A stretch of DNA of 64,000 nt, from contig NC_045130.1 in assembly GCF_007655135.1 (NCBI RefSeq), positions 31,430,605-31,494,604 of the forward strand, written 5' to 3'. Of this stretch, positions 12,096 to 27,644 are shown one piece after another. The translations under genes and the position numbers were made by a program. Numbering within the stretch: the stretch's first letter is position 1; the number at the start of each line of letters is the position of its first letter. The notes under the pieces are model-generated. The model worked only from the letters and a program-made list of their open reading frames with translations. It searched no databases and had not been told where the DNA came from. The DNA is from Punica granatum (taxonomy: Eukaryota; Streptophyta; Magnoliopsida; Myrtales; Lythraceae).

Positions 12096-14072
12096 GCCTT
12101 GGAATCATTCTTTGGAATTGAATGTAATTATATTCGTACTTTATCGCTTGCCATGTATTAGCTCCATGATAGATAAGTTAGTTTCGGACGATCATCCGCT
12201 AAACTCTTAATACCTACAATATAAAATCATTACTACCGAATAATTTCGCAAATGGGAGAAACGGGACGTATCATTCGGTTAATTAAATCACTTGGACTAA
12301 ATAATTGGATGAATTGATTGTCAATTCGTAAACGCATCGATGGTTCACGGAATGGCGGAAATGCCATTTTCTTTAAAAGCCTACAATTTCAAAGCACCGA
12401 GACATGTGACGCGAATAGAATCAGTGTTTAGCGAGTACTCGCGTACTATGACTCGAGTCCGGGCCCAATTTGAGGCGGCTCAAGTCGAGATGCGCGAATC
12501 CTCTTTAGACCTCTTCGTGTCACACGATCTTTAATTTATATGTGAACTACACACGTTCTACCACTCAAGGACATAATCGTCATTCCGTGATTCACCGATA
12601 TTCTAGGCATTAGGGAGTCGGAAACACCTCGATCTATGGACGAAAAGGGGCGGCTTGTTTGAGCGCGAGTTTCATTCGTACAGCCTATTTCGTCCACTTT
12701 CGGTGTTTCTATCTCCCTGTTGTAGATTCGGTAGTGGGCATCTTCATTTCTGTTACAAAACACAAAAAACCGGATTAATCATGCATCTGACTTAATCAAA
12801 CATTAGATAACGGATAGGCGAAATGGTATATTTCAATCTAGAGTCAAAATACGAGTTTGACGAATTCGGTGAAACCGCAGTGACACCTCACTGAATAGAG
12901 TTTTAAAACAAATTCACACATGTAATTGGCCTAGAACCATATCCCAGCCCACCTCTTTGTTTGCCTAGATTAGATACATTGTTTGCTAATCAACCCCGGT
13001 TAATAACTGATTAAATCACGTACATTCGGCCCAATATACAACTTGTCTATATTTATCTGCATTTATCAGTTTTTGTCTATTTTTTACCAGTTTTATCAGC
13101 TTTCTTCTGTTTTCCATTTGCTTTTGTTGATCTGTTGCGACTCGGGTCCGAACCCATAGGTTACGTAATATACGGGGTCCAACACCCCAAATCACCGAAT
13201 ACAAGGTCCAACGTCTCCTAACTCACTGAACGCATGCAACCCGAGTGCGGAATGAGATCTAGCCTCGAGTCACCATCACACTCCAAGTATGGCCTATGTG
13301 GAAGGCAATTTGGATTGGATGTGTGAAACGTGTTTAGATATCACGCGGGAGCTCGATGGGTCCAACGGTTATAGTGAGAATCAACCAGTTCTCCTGCAGA
13401 CCATTGGTTCGATCGGACCCGACCCCTGACTCCTTGAGCCCACGTTGCCTTAATTTATTTATCGGTTATTCAAAACACACGGTGAGCCGGAGCGGAATAT
13501 TGGCCCAATGCAAACCGATCGGAATCCATTTACTTATTCAGTTGTATTTTATAATTACTCGAGAGAACATTGCGAGGATTTGTTTGTACATTCATTCATT
13601 CATTTGTAAGGATTCCCGATCGGCAAGCGAGAGGTCCGAGTATTGAACCGGTCAAGTTGGTCTATTGTTACCAAGAGAGGAGTAAACTCGAATACTCGTG
13701 GTCTCGGTTTACGCAGGAAATCGACCATCACGGTCCGACGAACTGTAACGCGAAGATAGTGAACCGATTCCTCGACGCACAAGTTTACTCATCTTTCGGA
13801 TTCTTGGCCCAATTTGATCAATTCATCGACTTTACGGTATCAAAACGAGTGAGTCCAGTGCAACCCTAAATCACGCGGTAAATAAACAAAACAGCAAGCC
13901 TAGCAAGCTAGAGTACAGAAAGGGCGTGCGGGATAAAGGCTCGCACGTAACAGAACCCCCGAATTCAGAATTTTCGGTTCCGTACGACCATTGCCTTAGC
14001 ATTTAGGTGTACCCCGTACCCCTAGACTCGGGCGACTCAACGGCCCTCGACCTACGGGTCGTAAACAGTAAG

Positions 14073-14090
14073 TGGCGACTCCTTCTCAAG
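14073..14090 (+). other. Possible primer-binding site after the long LTR
   Basis: TGGCGACTCCTTCTC follows five bases after the putative LTR end. A TGGCGACTCC start is what I recall for Tat/Ogre primer-binding sites. The sequence then runs through a GC-rich leader-like stretch (to about 14200) before AT-rich flank resumes. Confidence 0.4.
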
Positions 14091-14199
14091 CGCGTCCGTC
14101 GCGCGTCCCCGGGAAGGTGGACACTCCCAAGCCGCGTTGCATAGGCTCCGCGCATGCGTGCCCCGACGAGATGAAATTCGAGTGCGCACACAAAGAAGT

Positions 14200-14703
14200 A
14201 TCCATTCAATGATCAAGTACAATAGCCAAGTATGACTTGTCACAACCTCATAGCTTATATATATACATATATATTAGTATCGAGAAGGCACGGTTCATTA
14301 CGTGAACCATTCACGATCAGGTCATGAAGATCGTTGGATCGTTACTACATTTATCTTATGATGACTATTAGGGCCTTAAGAACTTTTCATGCAATGAATG
14401 GTAGAAATTTCCCTTATTTTTTTCCATGGCAAGCATTCTGATATTCGAGCCCATGAAATATATTAGGTCGAACCATAGCCAACATCTGTGCAGCTTTGCT
14501 TCTGTAAACTCAGTACCCAGTCACCATGTCAAGCAAAAAGTTGCTACAACAACATCACGCAAATGAGAAGTTCGTTATTCGACCAGATGATGTTTGAGAA
14601 AACTCGATGAATTAGTTCTAATACGGTGCAATTTCTTGTCAATAACAATAGATACTCTCTGACAACCCACATATATGTGTTGTCTAATATGCACAACAAT
14701 ATT
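14200..14703. other. Displaced 3' flank of the first GLR gene
   Basis: By logic of the copia insertion beside it, the minus-strand sequence reading leftward from 14708 was originally continuous with the stop codon of the GLR gene that now ends at 19565. It therefore should hold the ancestral 3' UTR or poly(A) region. The DNA is AT-rich and no gene is visible. An obvious single poly(A) signal could not be assigned. Confidence 0.5.
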
Positions 14704-14708
14704 GTTGT

Positions 14709-14876
14709 TCAAAGAGTACTGAATTTTGGCTGAAACCTCAACTTACTGTTTGAGGTGTATTATATTGCAGTATATAGATGTGTGCATGACATGTATATGG
14801 AAAGAGATTTTACATTATTATAATACAACACCTATACAAGGAAAGCTAGGATTTGAAATCATTATTTCCTCTATTA
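14709..14876 (-). repeat. 3' LTR of the copia element
   Basis: 168 bp. It matches 19392-19560 along its whole length, with both copies ending TCCTCTATTA at the right and AAAGAGTA near the left. The ends lack the usual TG...CA, having TAATAGAGG...CTCTTT(G/A)A on the sense strand. Confidence 0.92.
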
Positions 14877-15181
14877 CTTCCCAGCAAGCTTAACGGGGAG
14901 GTCGCCACATGAAGCTTGGATCGAAAAGCAAAGAAACACGCAGAAGATAATCCCTTAGTAAGACCATTAGCAAGCTGATCATCATAACTAATAAATTGAA
15001 TTCGTAGCTAGCCTCGCATAAAATGTTCCCAAACAAAATGACAATCTATCTCAATGTGCTTTGTTCGAGCGTGAAGAATGGGATTCACAATGAGATAAAT
15101 TGCAGAGATGTTGTCACACCAAAGAGTAGGAGCTCGATGCTGCAAAAAAACCGAACTCTTGAAGGAGGGATTGGAGCCAAA

Positions 15182-16330
15182 TTATCTATGTAGTAGCATT
15201 AGCAAGACTCTTGTATTCGGATTCCGTGCTAGAATGGCTACCGTCCGTTGTTTCTTGGAGCTCCAAGAGATCGAATTAGAGCCAATGAAGATAATGAAGC
15301 CATCAATAGATCGTCGATCATCGGGATTCTCGGCCCAGTTAGCATTGAAAAAGCCATGAAGGGTTGAAATGGAGCCCGGTCGAAGGTAAAGCCGGCGAGT
15401 AATGGTACTTTCGAGATACCGCAGAGTTCTCTTAACCACAAACTAGTGAATCACAAAAGGCTTATGCATGATATGACAGACCTGGTTAACAACATAAGCA
15501 ATGTCTGGTCTAGTAAGAGACAAATATTGAAGACTGCCAACCATGATGCGATAGAGGGAAGGATCCTCAAACAGATGGCCATCGTGAAGAGACAATAGAG
15601 AGCCAATGGTAACAACTGAACTAATAGGCTTGCAATCAAAGCATGGATGTCCGAACAAGAATGTCATCAATATACTTGGATTGTGTAAGATAGAGACTAG
15701 TAGAGTCTAACCTAGCTTCCATGCCAAAGAAGAAATGAAGTAGACCGAGATACTTCATAGCAAATTCTTTGTGCAATGCCTCCAAGATAGACCGAAATGG
15801 AGATCTCGGAGTCCCTGTCAATATTATATCATCAAAATAAACTAGAAGAAACATAATGTAGGTTGAATGCTGGAGTGTAAATAGGGAAGAATCGGCCTTC
15901 GAGTCACGGAATCCAAGTTGAAAAAGGAAGGTGCTTATACGTTGAAACCATGCATGGGGTGCTTGCTTAAGGCCATAGAGAGAACATCGGAGGCAACATA
16001 TATGATTAGGCCGAGAATAGTCAATGAACCCTGGAGATTGAGACATGTAAACTTCTCCGAAAAGATGCCAATGAAGAAATGCATTCTTCACATCGAGTTA
16101 TTTGATGGGCCACTCCAAGGAGACGGCAATGGAAAAGATAGTTCAGATGGTGACAGGTTTGACGATTGTGCTGAAAGTCTTCTTGTAATCGACACCCTCT
16201 CGCTAATTAAAGCCCTTAGCTACCAAGCGAGCCTTGTCGCGATTGATCGTTCCATATGCCTTCTATTTAACCTGATATACCCATTTGGAGCTAACAACAT
16301 TTTGATTGGGAGACGGTGGAGCTAGATCTT
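15182..16330 (-). pseudogene. Copia reverse transcriptase and RNase H remnant
   Basis: The minus-strand frames, read from 16330 down, give first the palm start (near NVVSSKWVYQVK and DKARLVAKGF), then DVKNAFLHW, YGLKQAPHAWF and LVYFDDIILTG, the catalytic YxDD motif with F in place of the usual V/A. After these come YLSLTRPDIAYVVNQV and the RNase H segment ANWAENPDDRRS and SISWSSKKQ. This is textbook copia polymerase order. In-frame stops interrupt the first third and the frame shifts near 15640 and 15440, so no complete polymerase is encoded. Confidence 0.9.
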
Positions 16331-16982
16331 AGGTTTTATTCTGGAGCAATGCATGATACTCCTCTTGCATGGCAGCTTGCCATTTAGAATGCTTACGAGC
16401 CTAAGCAAAGGAACGCAATTCCTGCAAAGCAGTAAAGACAGAAAAAGTTGTAGGATGGCGTGAGATAACATAGCGTGAAAGATGAAGAGATCCACCTTTA
16501 GCCCGTGTCACTATCATGTGTGTGTTTTGAGAAATAAGTGGAACAAGAGGAGCCTAGATAGTCTCATCTGGGTCAGTAGTGACCGAAGCATCCTCAATAG
16601 AAGCAACATGATCTGTAGACTGATCAATGGCCTTAGATGCAACATCTGTTAGAGTAGTAGATGTGGATGGGAGGCTATTCAAGACATCAGGTGGAATTGA
16701 AATATATATGGCGTTGGAAGATACGAGGAAAGTATTACTGGTATTAGAGGGGAACATACCAGTAACAAAAGCACAACCTGAGGATGACCTTCTAAGCTCC
16801 ATTGAGATAGGCGCACCAGTTCTAAATGGGAAAGAGTGCTCATAAAAAACAACCTGAGGAGATATGAATATGCGATCACTAATAGGATTGTGGCACCGAT
16901 ATCACTGGTAATGTGAAGGATAGCCAAGAAAGACACATGGTTGGGAGCGAGGTTCTAACTTTTGACGATTGTAAGGATGTAA

Positions 16983-17760
16983 TTATGGAAAGCAAACACA
17001 TCCAAATACGTGTAGATGCCCATAATTAGAAGGGTGATCAAATAGAATCTCATAGGGAGATTTGAACTGTAAGGACTTGGTGGATAACCTATTAAGAAGA
17101 TAGACAACTATTTTAAAGGCATAGTCCCAGTACTTGGAAGGAAGAGAAGAATGGGAAAGAAGAGAAAGATCCATATCCACTATGCGATGCTATTTATGTT
17201 TAGCTGAGTCATTCTGCTGAGGAATACGAGGACACAAAATACGATGAAAAATTCCACTACTTTGCAATTCAGATTGAAAAACAGTGGATATGAATTATTT
17301 GACTCCATCCGACTAAAAATACTAGATTTTATGTCTGTAAAGATTTTCAACTGGAAGATGGAAAGCACGAAAGATTTGTAAGACTTCATATTGCGCATTC
17401 ATGACATAAAACCAAGAAAGTTACTATAATCGTCGAGGAAATGAATATAGTATACATTCCCAGTATGTGAATGGATTGGTGCTGGTTCCCAAATATTAGT
17501 GTGAACAAGTTCAATCAAGGAATTGCTCTTATGCATAGGAAAATAACAATTTACTAATTTGCCTTGTTGGCACGCAAAGCAAATCAGTCCAACATGATAA
17601 TTATTTAATTGTAATGAACAACTTAGAGCATGATGGATAATTGGAAAATACGGATGATTGAGATGCTGATGCCACAGGATACTCGAGGTAGATGTAGATA
17701 GAAGAGCTTGAGGATGATTGGTTGGCCTACCTCTCAAGTGAAACAATAAAGTACATCCTT
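16983..17760 (-). pseudogene. Copia integrase remnant (pre-integrase and core)
   Basis: From 17746 down the minus strand encodes LWHQHLNHP, CFACQQGK (the HHCC zinc-binding arm) and VYYIHFLDDYSNF, the start of the integrase core carrying the first catalytic Asp. Separate frames further down give SLPSKYWDYAFKIVVYLLNR, KSPYEILF and HVFGCVCFP, the conserved core end. Stops and frame changes between 17398 and 17180 show decay. Confidence 0.88.
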
Positions 17761-17899
17761 AACCGGGCATCGCAAAGGCTCATGGCGAGTTCATTGATCC
17801 TTAACAATAAAACAGTCAGGATGAAGTTAAAAAAATATATATATCGAGCAAATTGAGAAATAGATATGAGGTGTTTGGAGATATTAGGGGCTTATAGAA

Positions 17900-18090
17900 T
17901 ATGGTTTAAGTGTAAAGGACGAGATGAGAGTTTGATAGTGGAAGAACCAGAGACAAGTATGGGAAGATATTTGCCATCCCCAACATATATGTGATCAAAA
18001 TTCAATGTCTCATAGTGAATATTTAAGTTGGCAAGGTCGAAAGTGACATGATGTGTAGCACCTGAGTCCAAGTACTAGTCAAGGTCATAA
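17900..18090 (-). pseudogene. Copia protease remnant
   Basis: Minus-strand reading near 18075-18020 gives YLDSGATHHVTFDLANLN, with the aspartic-protease DSGA motif. IYVGDGKYLPI and a degenerate HLISISQ-like end follow. In copia elements this segment lies between gag and the pre-integrase domain, as here. A stop in the segment marks it as non-functional. Confidence 0.75.
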
Positions 18091-18399
18091 AGTTCCTGAG
18101 AAGAAGTTTTAGTAAGATTAGCTTGAACATCAGAAAAGTAACTAAGCTGACAAAACGGGGCAATGTGACTGGGTGTTGCAGTTTTGGCACAAAATTGATG
18201 AAAAAACTGGGTTGTAGGGAGATGCTGGGCTGGACCGACCACGAAATGGGCCGAGCCGAGAGGGCCTAAAAGGAGAAATGGCTTCGAGCTGAGAGAAGGA
18301 ACAGGGTTGAGGAGTTTGCGAATCTCAAGTCAAGTTGAAATTTTGACCTGAACTACTCCACCCTAAGTGTTGTCCCTATCCTGCGAAATTAGGGTTTAG

Positions 18400-19225
18400 C
18401 AAATTGCTCATCCTTCTCCCACTGCTGTGAAGACCAGAGCCCCGAGAAATGCCTTGCCCGTTATCGTAGCTACTGGAGAATCCTCCTCCGTGACCACCGT
18501 AAAATCCCTCGCCATGGCCGTCGTAGATACTGCCACCACCATTCTCGTTTCCTTTGCCTTTCCTTTGTTCTTCCCTTTACCACGATCTCAATTCCTTCCT
18601 CGATCATCTGTATAATGTGCTTCGGTGGGAGGTGGTCCAAGGATTCCAAAGAGAGGGTAGAAACCGGTTGCTGCTGATGTGATTGCTCGTGTATGGCAGC
18701 ATAGGAACAACGTTCATCGTGTCCCATGAGAAGTGAGGTGAGCTCATCGATACTCATTGTTATCATTGTTTTTTATTTGGCTAAGATAAGAGGCTCCCAT
18801 TCAGGTCCTAAGCCAGTGTAGATATGACAATTATTTCTACTGGAGTCTTAGATTTTCCGATTTGTGCAAAATTGAGAGCTTTCTTCTTGACTTCATTGAT
18901 GAATCCCAGCATTGATTGTGAGCCCTTGCGAAGATCACGACATTGATGTTCCAAGAGGTCTTCTTGTGCTGATGTCTGATTGAGAAAGGTGGTGTGGGAT
19001 GTCTTGGCAGAGAGGATGGTGAAGTCAATTTCTTCAGTTATTGCAAGCATAATGGAGGTCAGTGCAAACTTGTCTTTGGATACCCACTGCAAATGCTCTG
19101 GATTTTGTGAGATACTGCCATCCTTTGACAGTCTTGCTATGCTCTGGTACTCGACCCTCAGCGTAGGAGAGGAGGCCGTAGGTCTCAAGTAAGGGGCTCA
19201 TAATGCCATTCCAGAACATATAGTT
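18400..19225 (-). pseudogene. Copia gag remnant
   Basis: Frame 19219 downward gives MFWNGIMSPLLETYGLL, matching the N-terminal gag wording in which a W precedes M..LL..  An overlapping frame (19188-18808) gives PEHLQWVSKDKFALTSIMLA, QCRDLRKGSQSM and LGFINEVKKKA, which fit the retrotransposon gag (UBN2) domain. A low-complexity tail to about 18400 follows. At least one frameshift separates the two parts. Confidence 0.8.
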
Positions 19226-19378
19226 TCAACCATTCAATTTGAGTTGAACGATAGGAATAGAGGAAGGAAGGTTGATAATTGAAGTAGAGTCAGCCGTGAG
19301 AACTAAGAAAGTCGGGAAAAAGGAGAGCGGAGATAGACTGGCCTGATCGAGGTCGACTGCATAGATTACTTGACGATA

Positions 19379-19391
19379 GGCTTTGATACCA
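19379..19391 (-). other. Copia primer-binding site
   Basis: The minus strand reads TGGTATCAAAGCC directly after the 5' LTR. This is one change away from the common plant copia site TGGTATCAGAGC, which pairs with initiator tRNA-Met. Confidence 0.85.
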
Positions 19392-19560
19392 TTAAAGAGT
19401 AGTGGATTTTGGCTGAAACCTCAACATAATGTTTGAGTTGTATTGTATTGCATTATATAGATCTGTACATGACGTGTCTATGGAAAGAGATAATTGCATG
19501 ATCATGATACAACACCTATACAGGGAAAGTTAGGATTTAAAATCATTATTTCCTCTATTA
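19392..19560 (-). repeat. 5' LTR of the copia element
   Basis: 169 bp, matching 14709-14876. It starts (sense, minus strand) right after the GTTGT target duplication that abuts the GLR stop codon. The differences from the other LTR (about 22 of 169 by eye) indicate an old insertion. Confidence 0.92.
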
Positions 19561-19564
19561 GTTG

Positions 19565-23128
<3,564 letters not shown>

Positions 23129-23168
23129 TGCGAATATGAATGGATTACAAGATGGGCCTGAGTTCTGA

Positions 23169-23175
23169 TTTTATA
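23169..23175 (-). promoter_or_regulatory. TATA box candidate for GLR copy 1
   Basis: TATAAAA on the minus strand, 41 bp before the ATG, in the context CCCATTATAAAATCAG. Copy 2 has the aligned context CCCACTATATA...AAACAG. If used, it implies a very short 5' UTR. Confidence 0.5.
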
Positions 23176-23179
23176 ATGG

Positions 23180-25382
23180 GGCAAAATCCGGATATTAATA
23201 AATTTCGTAGAAGATGAAGAATGAGGGTGTACGTGCGTGAATTGGACCTAATTATTGGACACCGATGCTACGCGGCAGTGGACTTGACAAATGGTTAAAA
23301 ACTGCCCAGCTTGACTCATAAGACGTGGGTAATCAGTTTAGCGTCAGGGTATCACGAGAAGTTGAAAATTTGGCAAACTGCGTTCACAAGCAATTAGTGG
23401 AGCTTAATTAAATGAAAAAAATAAATTGACCACATGTCATGATTATAAAAAAGAAAAAGAAGAAGAAGACGTTTTGGGGGATAATTTGAGTAAAGCATAT
23501 TTGTTATTGACCAAGTCAAGTCTTTCTTGCTGTGCAATTACAACTCGAAATTAATTCGAAGTGCGGGGACCAATTGACTGAATACTTCATCCTTAACCAT
23601 ACGATCGAATTTCATTGATTGAACTGCCTGAAATATATTCCATTCACTTGAGGCTGAGTTTTTAACACGTTCTCGATAATATCTTTTTTTTTTTGGGTTT
23701 TCATGCTATAATAATTCATGCTTTAAAAAAAATTCTTAAATTATGGAGAAAAAAAACAGAAGGGAGGAGATGAATAAACAGCGCACTGGTTAATGAAACT
23801 AGTCTTTTTGCCCAGGTGTTGCGCAACGTTTGCTTTAATATATGTTTTAGCTTATCTTCTGTAAAATATAATTAGAAACATAATTGATTTCATAAATTGT
23901 ATTCACTAATTACTACTAACTAATTTTTTGCATTTTTATGATTTTAGTTAATACATTGTAAAAGGTGCTTATAAATTTTATAGTAATTATAAATCACAGA
24001 GTATATATCACAGTAATAGATAATTATTATTATACATCAAATAGTTGACTGCCGGTTGAAAACCATTCACTGCTGCCTTATATAATAAATTATTTTACAA
24101 TCCCGTATATTTCTCAGTATTCAGCAAATAATTAGGAATAATCTGGTCATTTAATTTACTAATAAATCTGCTGTTGAACACTTCTTCACATGTCAGGCCG
24201 AGTTGTGGCCGCAAGTTTGATATGATCTCTGGATCCTGATATACTAGAAGTGAAAATGATAAGAAGCTCCATTAACGACTTGTTAATTGAGAGGTACATA
24301 ATATTTAATTCCTGTAAAGAGGAGAAAATACGAATTTGAGTTTTGAAAAGTATATTTGTTGAAGGAGAAGATTACCATGTCCTTTAAAATTACGAGACCA
24401 ATTCCCCCATAATTTTCCTATAACAAGAAAAAACAGAGGCAACTTCATATATATGTATTTATATAATATATAACTAAATAAAAATTCATTGTGCGGGAAA
24501 TATTTCTAATTTTTTTAATTTAATATTATATTAATAGTAATCATGTTATATTGTCATAATCTATATTGGGGTATCGGACTTTGTAATTTTTAAGCCATCA
24601 AAGTGACAAAAAATTAGCTTAATAAAGGACGTTTCCTCTCCACGATCTTGTATAAAATTGTAGTATTTCAAGATTGAACCACAAAATCTATAATAAAATT
24701 TCAAAAAAAATTGAAAAGTATATATTTGATATTTGAATTGAACAAAAGGGAAACATAATCTAAGAAATAGGAAAATAAGACATTTTATTATTATTTGTGA
24801 TGGAATATATATAGATGTAATTATAGATTATAAACATAAAACCATAAGAAATAATATGTATTTGTATTCACATATTTATTGGGATATGGTGTAGTTGGAA
24901 CTTGTATATCGTTAACTTCATAATAATCACGTCTCGATTTCCCGGTATATGGATGTATAATGTAACATTCAATTTTGAAAACTATTGAATATCCTATAAA
25001 TAAAATAATCATTTTTAGATTACAAGTATCAAACTTCTACACTGCGATATTCATGTAACGTCACATGATAATAATAAATTTATTTGTGAAATAGTTAAAT
25101 ATTGGAATAAATAATTTTTATTCCTAATACTAAAGCAAATAAAAATACAAAAATTCTATAAAAAAATAATTAATTTTGGACAAAATATTAAAACAATAAT
25201 TAATAGCCAATTTTTTATAGTACATCTTCTCAATGTGATATAGTTGTTTATATTGGGACAAAAACTCTAATAAAACTCTAAGTTATCGACCTAAAAAACT
25301 CCTACTATAATATATGAAAAAAAAATTTGGATGGTCTCTTGTATAAATTGTTCTTCTATAGCTAAGAATCCATCTCATGGTA
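23180..25382. other. GLR copy 1 upstream flank, AT-rich
   Basis: Very AT-rich DNA with homopolymer runs. No gene or clear element termini were found. W-box-like TTGAC(C/T) words occur near 23508 (TTGACC), but single short words are not evidence of function. Confidence 0.4.
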
Positions 25383-25392
25383 TAATTATATA

Positions 25393-25737
25393 GGGTTTTT
25401 ACTTAAAATGGCACATGATTTACGCATTTTGTCAAATCTATTCTATATTTTTTTTTGTCAGTTATATCCCATGACATACATTTTGCTTCAAATCTATCAC
25501 GCCGTTATCTTTTCCGTCGACATCTAACGACCGTGCTGACGTGGCGCCCACGTGGCAAGTGGGGGCCCACTATCACTCCACGTGCCACGTTAGCACGGCC
25601 GTTAGATATCGACGGAAAAGATAACGCCGGGATAGATTTGATGCAAAAAGTAAACCATGGGATATATCTGACAAAAAAAAGCATATGATAGATTTGATAA
25701 AACGGGTAAACCATGGGTCATTTGAGGTAAAAACCCC
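25393..25737. mobile_element. Mutator-type MITE, near-perfect long palindrome
   Basis: 345 bp with inverted arms of about 165 bp. The left arm reads GGGTTTTTACTTAAAATGGC...TTTTGTCAG and AACG(A/G)CCGTGCTGACGTGG; the right arm is its reverse complement. The 10-bp duplication TAATTATATA flanks it at 25383-25392 and 25738-25747. Long TIRs with a 9-11-bp duplication are the signature of Mutator-like (MULE) non-autonomous elements. Arm differences are few, so the insertion is fairly young. It has no coding capacity. Confidence 0.88.
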
Positions 25738-26569
25738 TAATTATATATTTTACATATTTATTGGACAATGTATGTTAAGGATTTGTGTATCATTAACTTC
25801 ACAAGTATCACCTTGATTTCTTAGCATATACATGTCTAGAGCAAAAACGAAATAATCACCCTATTCAAAATATTAAACATCTATCTTTAAAATAGATACT
25901 ACCCTAAAGAAAATAAATAATTTTTTTTGGATTCTCAATATCATAGTAAATAATAATGCAATAATTCTACCGAAAAGTATTTTGGGTAATATGGCTATAG
26001 AAGGATCAAATTGTATCCGAGGAACTAAAAAAGAAAAAAATTAATAATATAAAGTGATTGATATCCTGACAAAACTCTTATCATAAATCTAAATTATCAA
26101 CTCAAAACCCTTAATAGAATATAAGAAAAAAATTAGATTCTTTTTTGTATAAATTGTTAATATAATAATAACAACAACAACAACAATAATGACAACAACA
26201 ACATAAAGTGATTGATATCCTGGCAAAACCCTTAAGGTAAATCTAAATTATCGAACCAAAACCCCTGATGAAATATAAGAAAAAAATTGGATCATCTTTT
26301 GTATAAATTGTTCTTATATAAAGAAACCATCTCATTGTGAGGTAGTATATACGGGTCGATCAAATTCTCTGCCACTCGAATCTCGAGTGGGCATTACGGA
26401 GCTCCGACCAGAGTAGAGAAGAAATAGGAGAAACGACTTCGTTGAATACGGATTATTCCTCGCCACATGGCATGAGGAAACACCAATCAAATTGCAAGAA
26501 ATGAGGAAATTATGTTAATCACTCGATTAATTGCCATAAAAGTTATTAATATTAGAAATCTAATTGGAA

Positions 26570-27584
26570 GGAAAAAGTATAAAAACCATCATTGTGATTT
26601 GAGGTCGGAACAAATTGCACAATGTATTTTTGTTAGGGACAATTAGCCCTCATGTGGCGTACTCCGTTAGACATAGGGGGTTACGATGTTAGTTTTTTTT
26701 TTCATTTTCAGTCCTCAACCTTTTAATTACTTTGGTTCTAAATCTTTTTGTTTTATCATTCTTATCCTCAACTTTCCATTTTGTTTCATTTTAGTCCTAC
26801 AAAGAAAATCGAAATGGAATGAAGGGTCGGGACCACCAATCGGTGACCCCGACCCCTCCATCGAGGACACCGGCACCAACGAAGAACGCTGGCGAGCTCG
26901 GTGGAGGGGTCGAGGTCACCGATTAGTAGCCCCAACCCCAAAGGGACGATTCCGATCCATCCACCGAGGTCCCGGTACCCAAGAGGACGCCGGCGACCTT
27001 GTGGAGGGGTTAGGGTCGCTGATTGACGGCCCCAACCCCGAATCGATCGGGGATAGTCGGAGGTCCCCGGTCGATGCGAGGTTAGGGCCGCCAATCAACG
27101 ACCCCGACCCCTCCATCGAGGTTGCCAGCGTTTTCTGTAGGTACTGGCAACCTCGGTGGAGGGGTCGGGGTCATCAATTGGCTGCCTCAACCCCTAATCG
27201 ACCGGGGACCCCTGACTTTGAGTACCCGGTCGATTCGGGGTTGGGGTTGTCGAACCCTCCACCGAGGTCTCCGGAGTCCTCTGTAGGTACCGGTGACCTC
27301 GGTGGAGGGCAATCAGCGACCTCGACTCTTCATTCCCTTTCCGATTTCTTTGTAGGACTAAAATGAAATAAAATGAAAAGTTGAGGGTAGGAATGATAAA
27401 AGAAAAAATATTTAGAATCAAAATAATTAAAATGCTAAAAATTGAGGACTGAAAATGGAAAAAAACTAACGTCGTAACCCCTATGTCTAGCGGAGTACAC
27501 CATAGGATGGCTAATTGTCTATAACAAAAACACATGGTGCAATTTGTCTCGACTCCCAACCCCAAGGGGTTTTTGTACTTTTCC
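26570..27584. mobile_element. Fold-back element with GC-rich nested-repeat core
   Basis: Both ends start GGAAAA(A)GTA(T/C)AAAAACC when read inward, and the arms continue for about 240 bp (CAAATTGCAC, TTAGTCCTACAAAGAAA). The arms are AT-rich. The core (about 26815-27345) is GC-rich and made of repeated, alternately inverted words such as GACCCCGACCCCTCCATCGAGG and its complement, so almost the whole element can fold on itself. Open frames on both strands across the core are composition artefacts. I could not find a target duplication. The superfamily is unknown; Mutator-like is the best guess. Confidence 0.75.
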
Positions 27585-27644
27585 AAAAAAAAATGAAACA
27601 ATTATGCTAGTTGCTTTACTGTACAATTGTGCACAAGTTATTGT

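Larger units (their letters stand above)
8183..14067 (+). mobile_element. Probable long LTR of an Ogre/Tat-type Ty3/gypsy element
   Basis: A 5.9-kb block that is GC-richer than its surroundings and largely non-coding. It begins TGTCAGTACCCC at 8183 and ends ...GTAAACA at 14067. Five bases later comes TGGCGACTCC, which resembles the tRNA-Arg-type primer-binding site placed after the 5' LTR of Ogre/Tat elements as I recall them. LTRs of 5-6 kb, internal tandem repeats and the lack of open frames are typical of Ogre. No gag, pol or second LTR is in the window, so the element is truncated just past the LTR (about 14.2 kb) or the rest was deleted. It contains a short AAGCC pentamer array near 9505-9530 and two tandem arrays listed separately. 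The assignment rests on recalled consensus wording and layout, not on a database match. A non-autonomous LARD is the main alternative. Confidence 0.5.

Noticed and set aside
26686..27366. A 226-codon open frame
   Set aside because: It lies in the inverted-repeat core of a fold-back element and has equally open frames on the other strand. Composition explains it.
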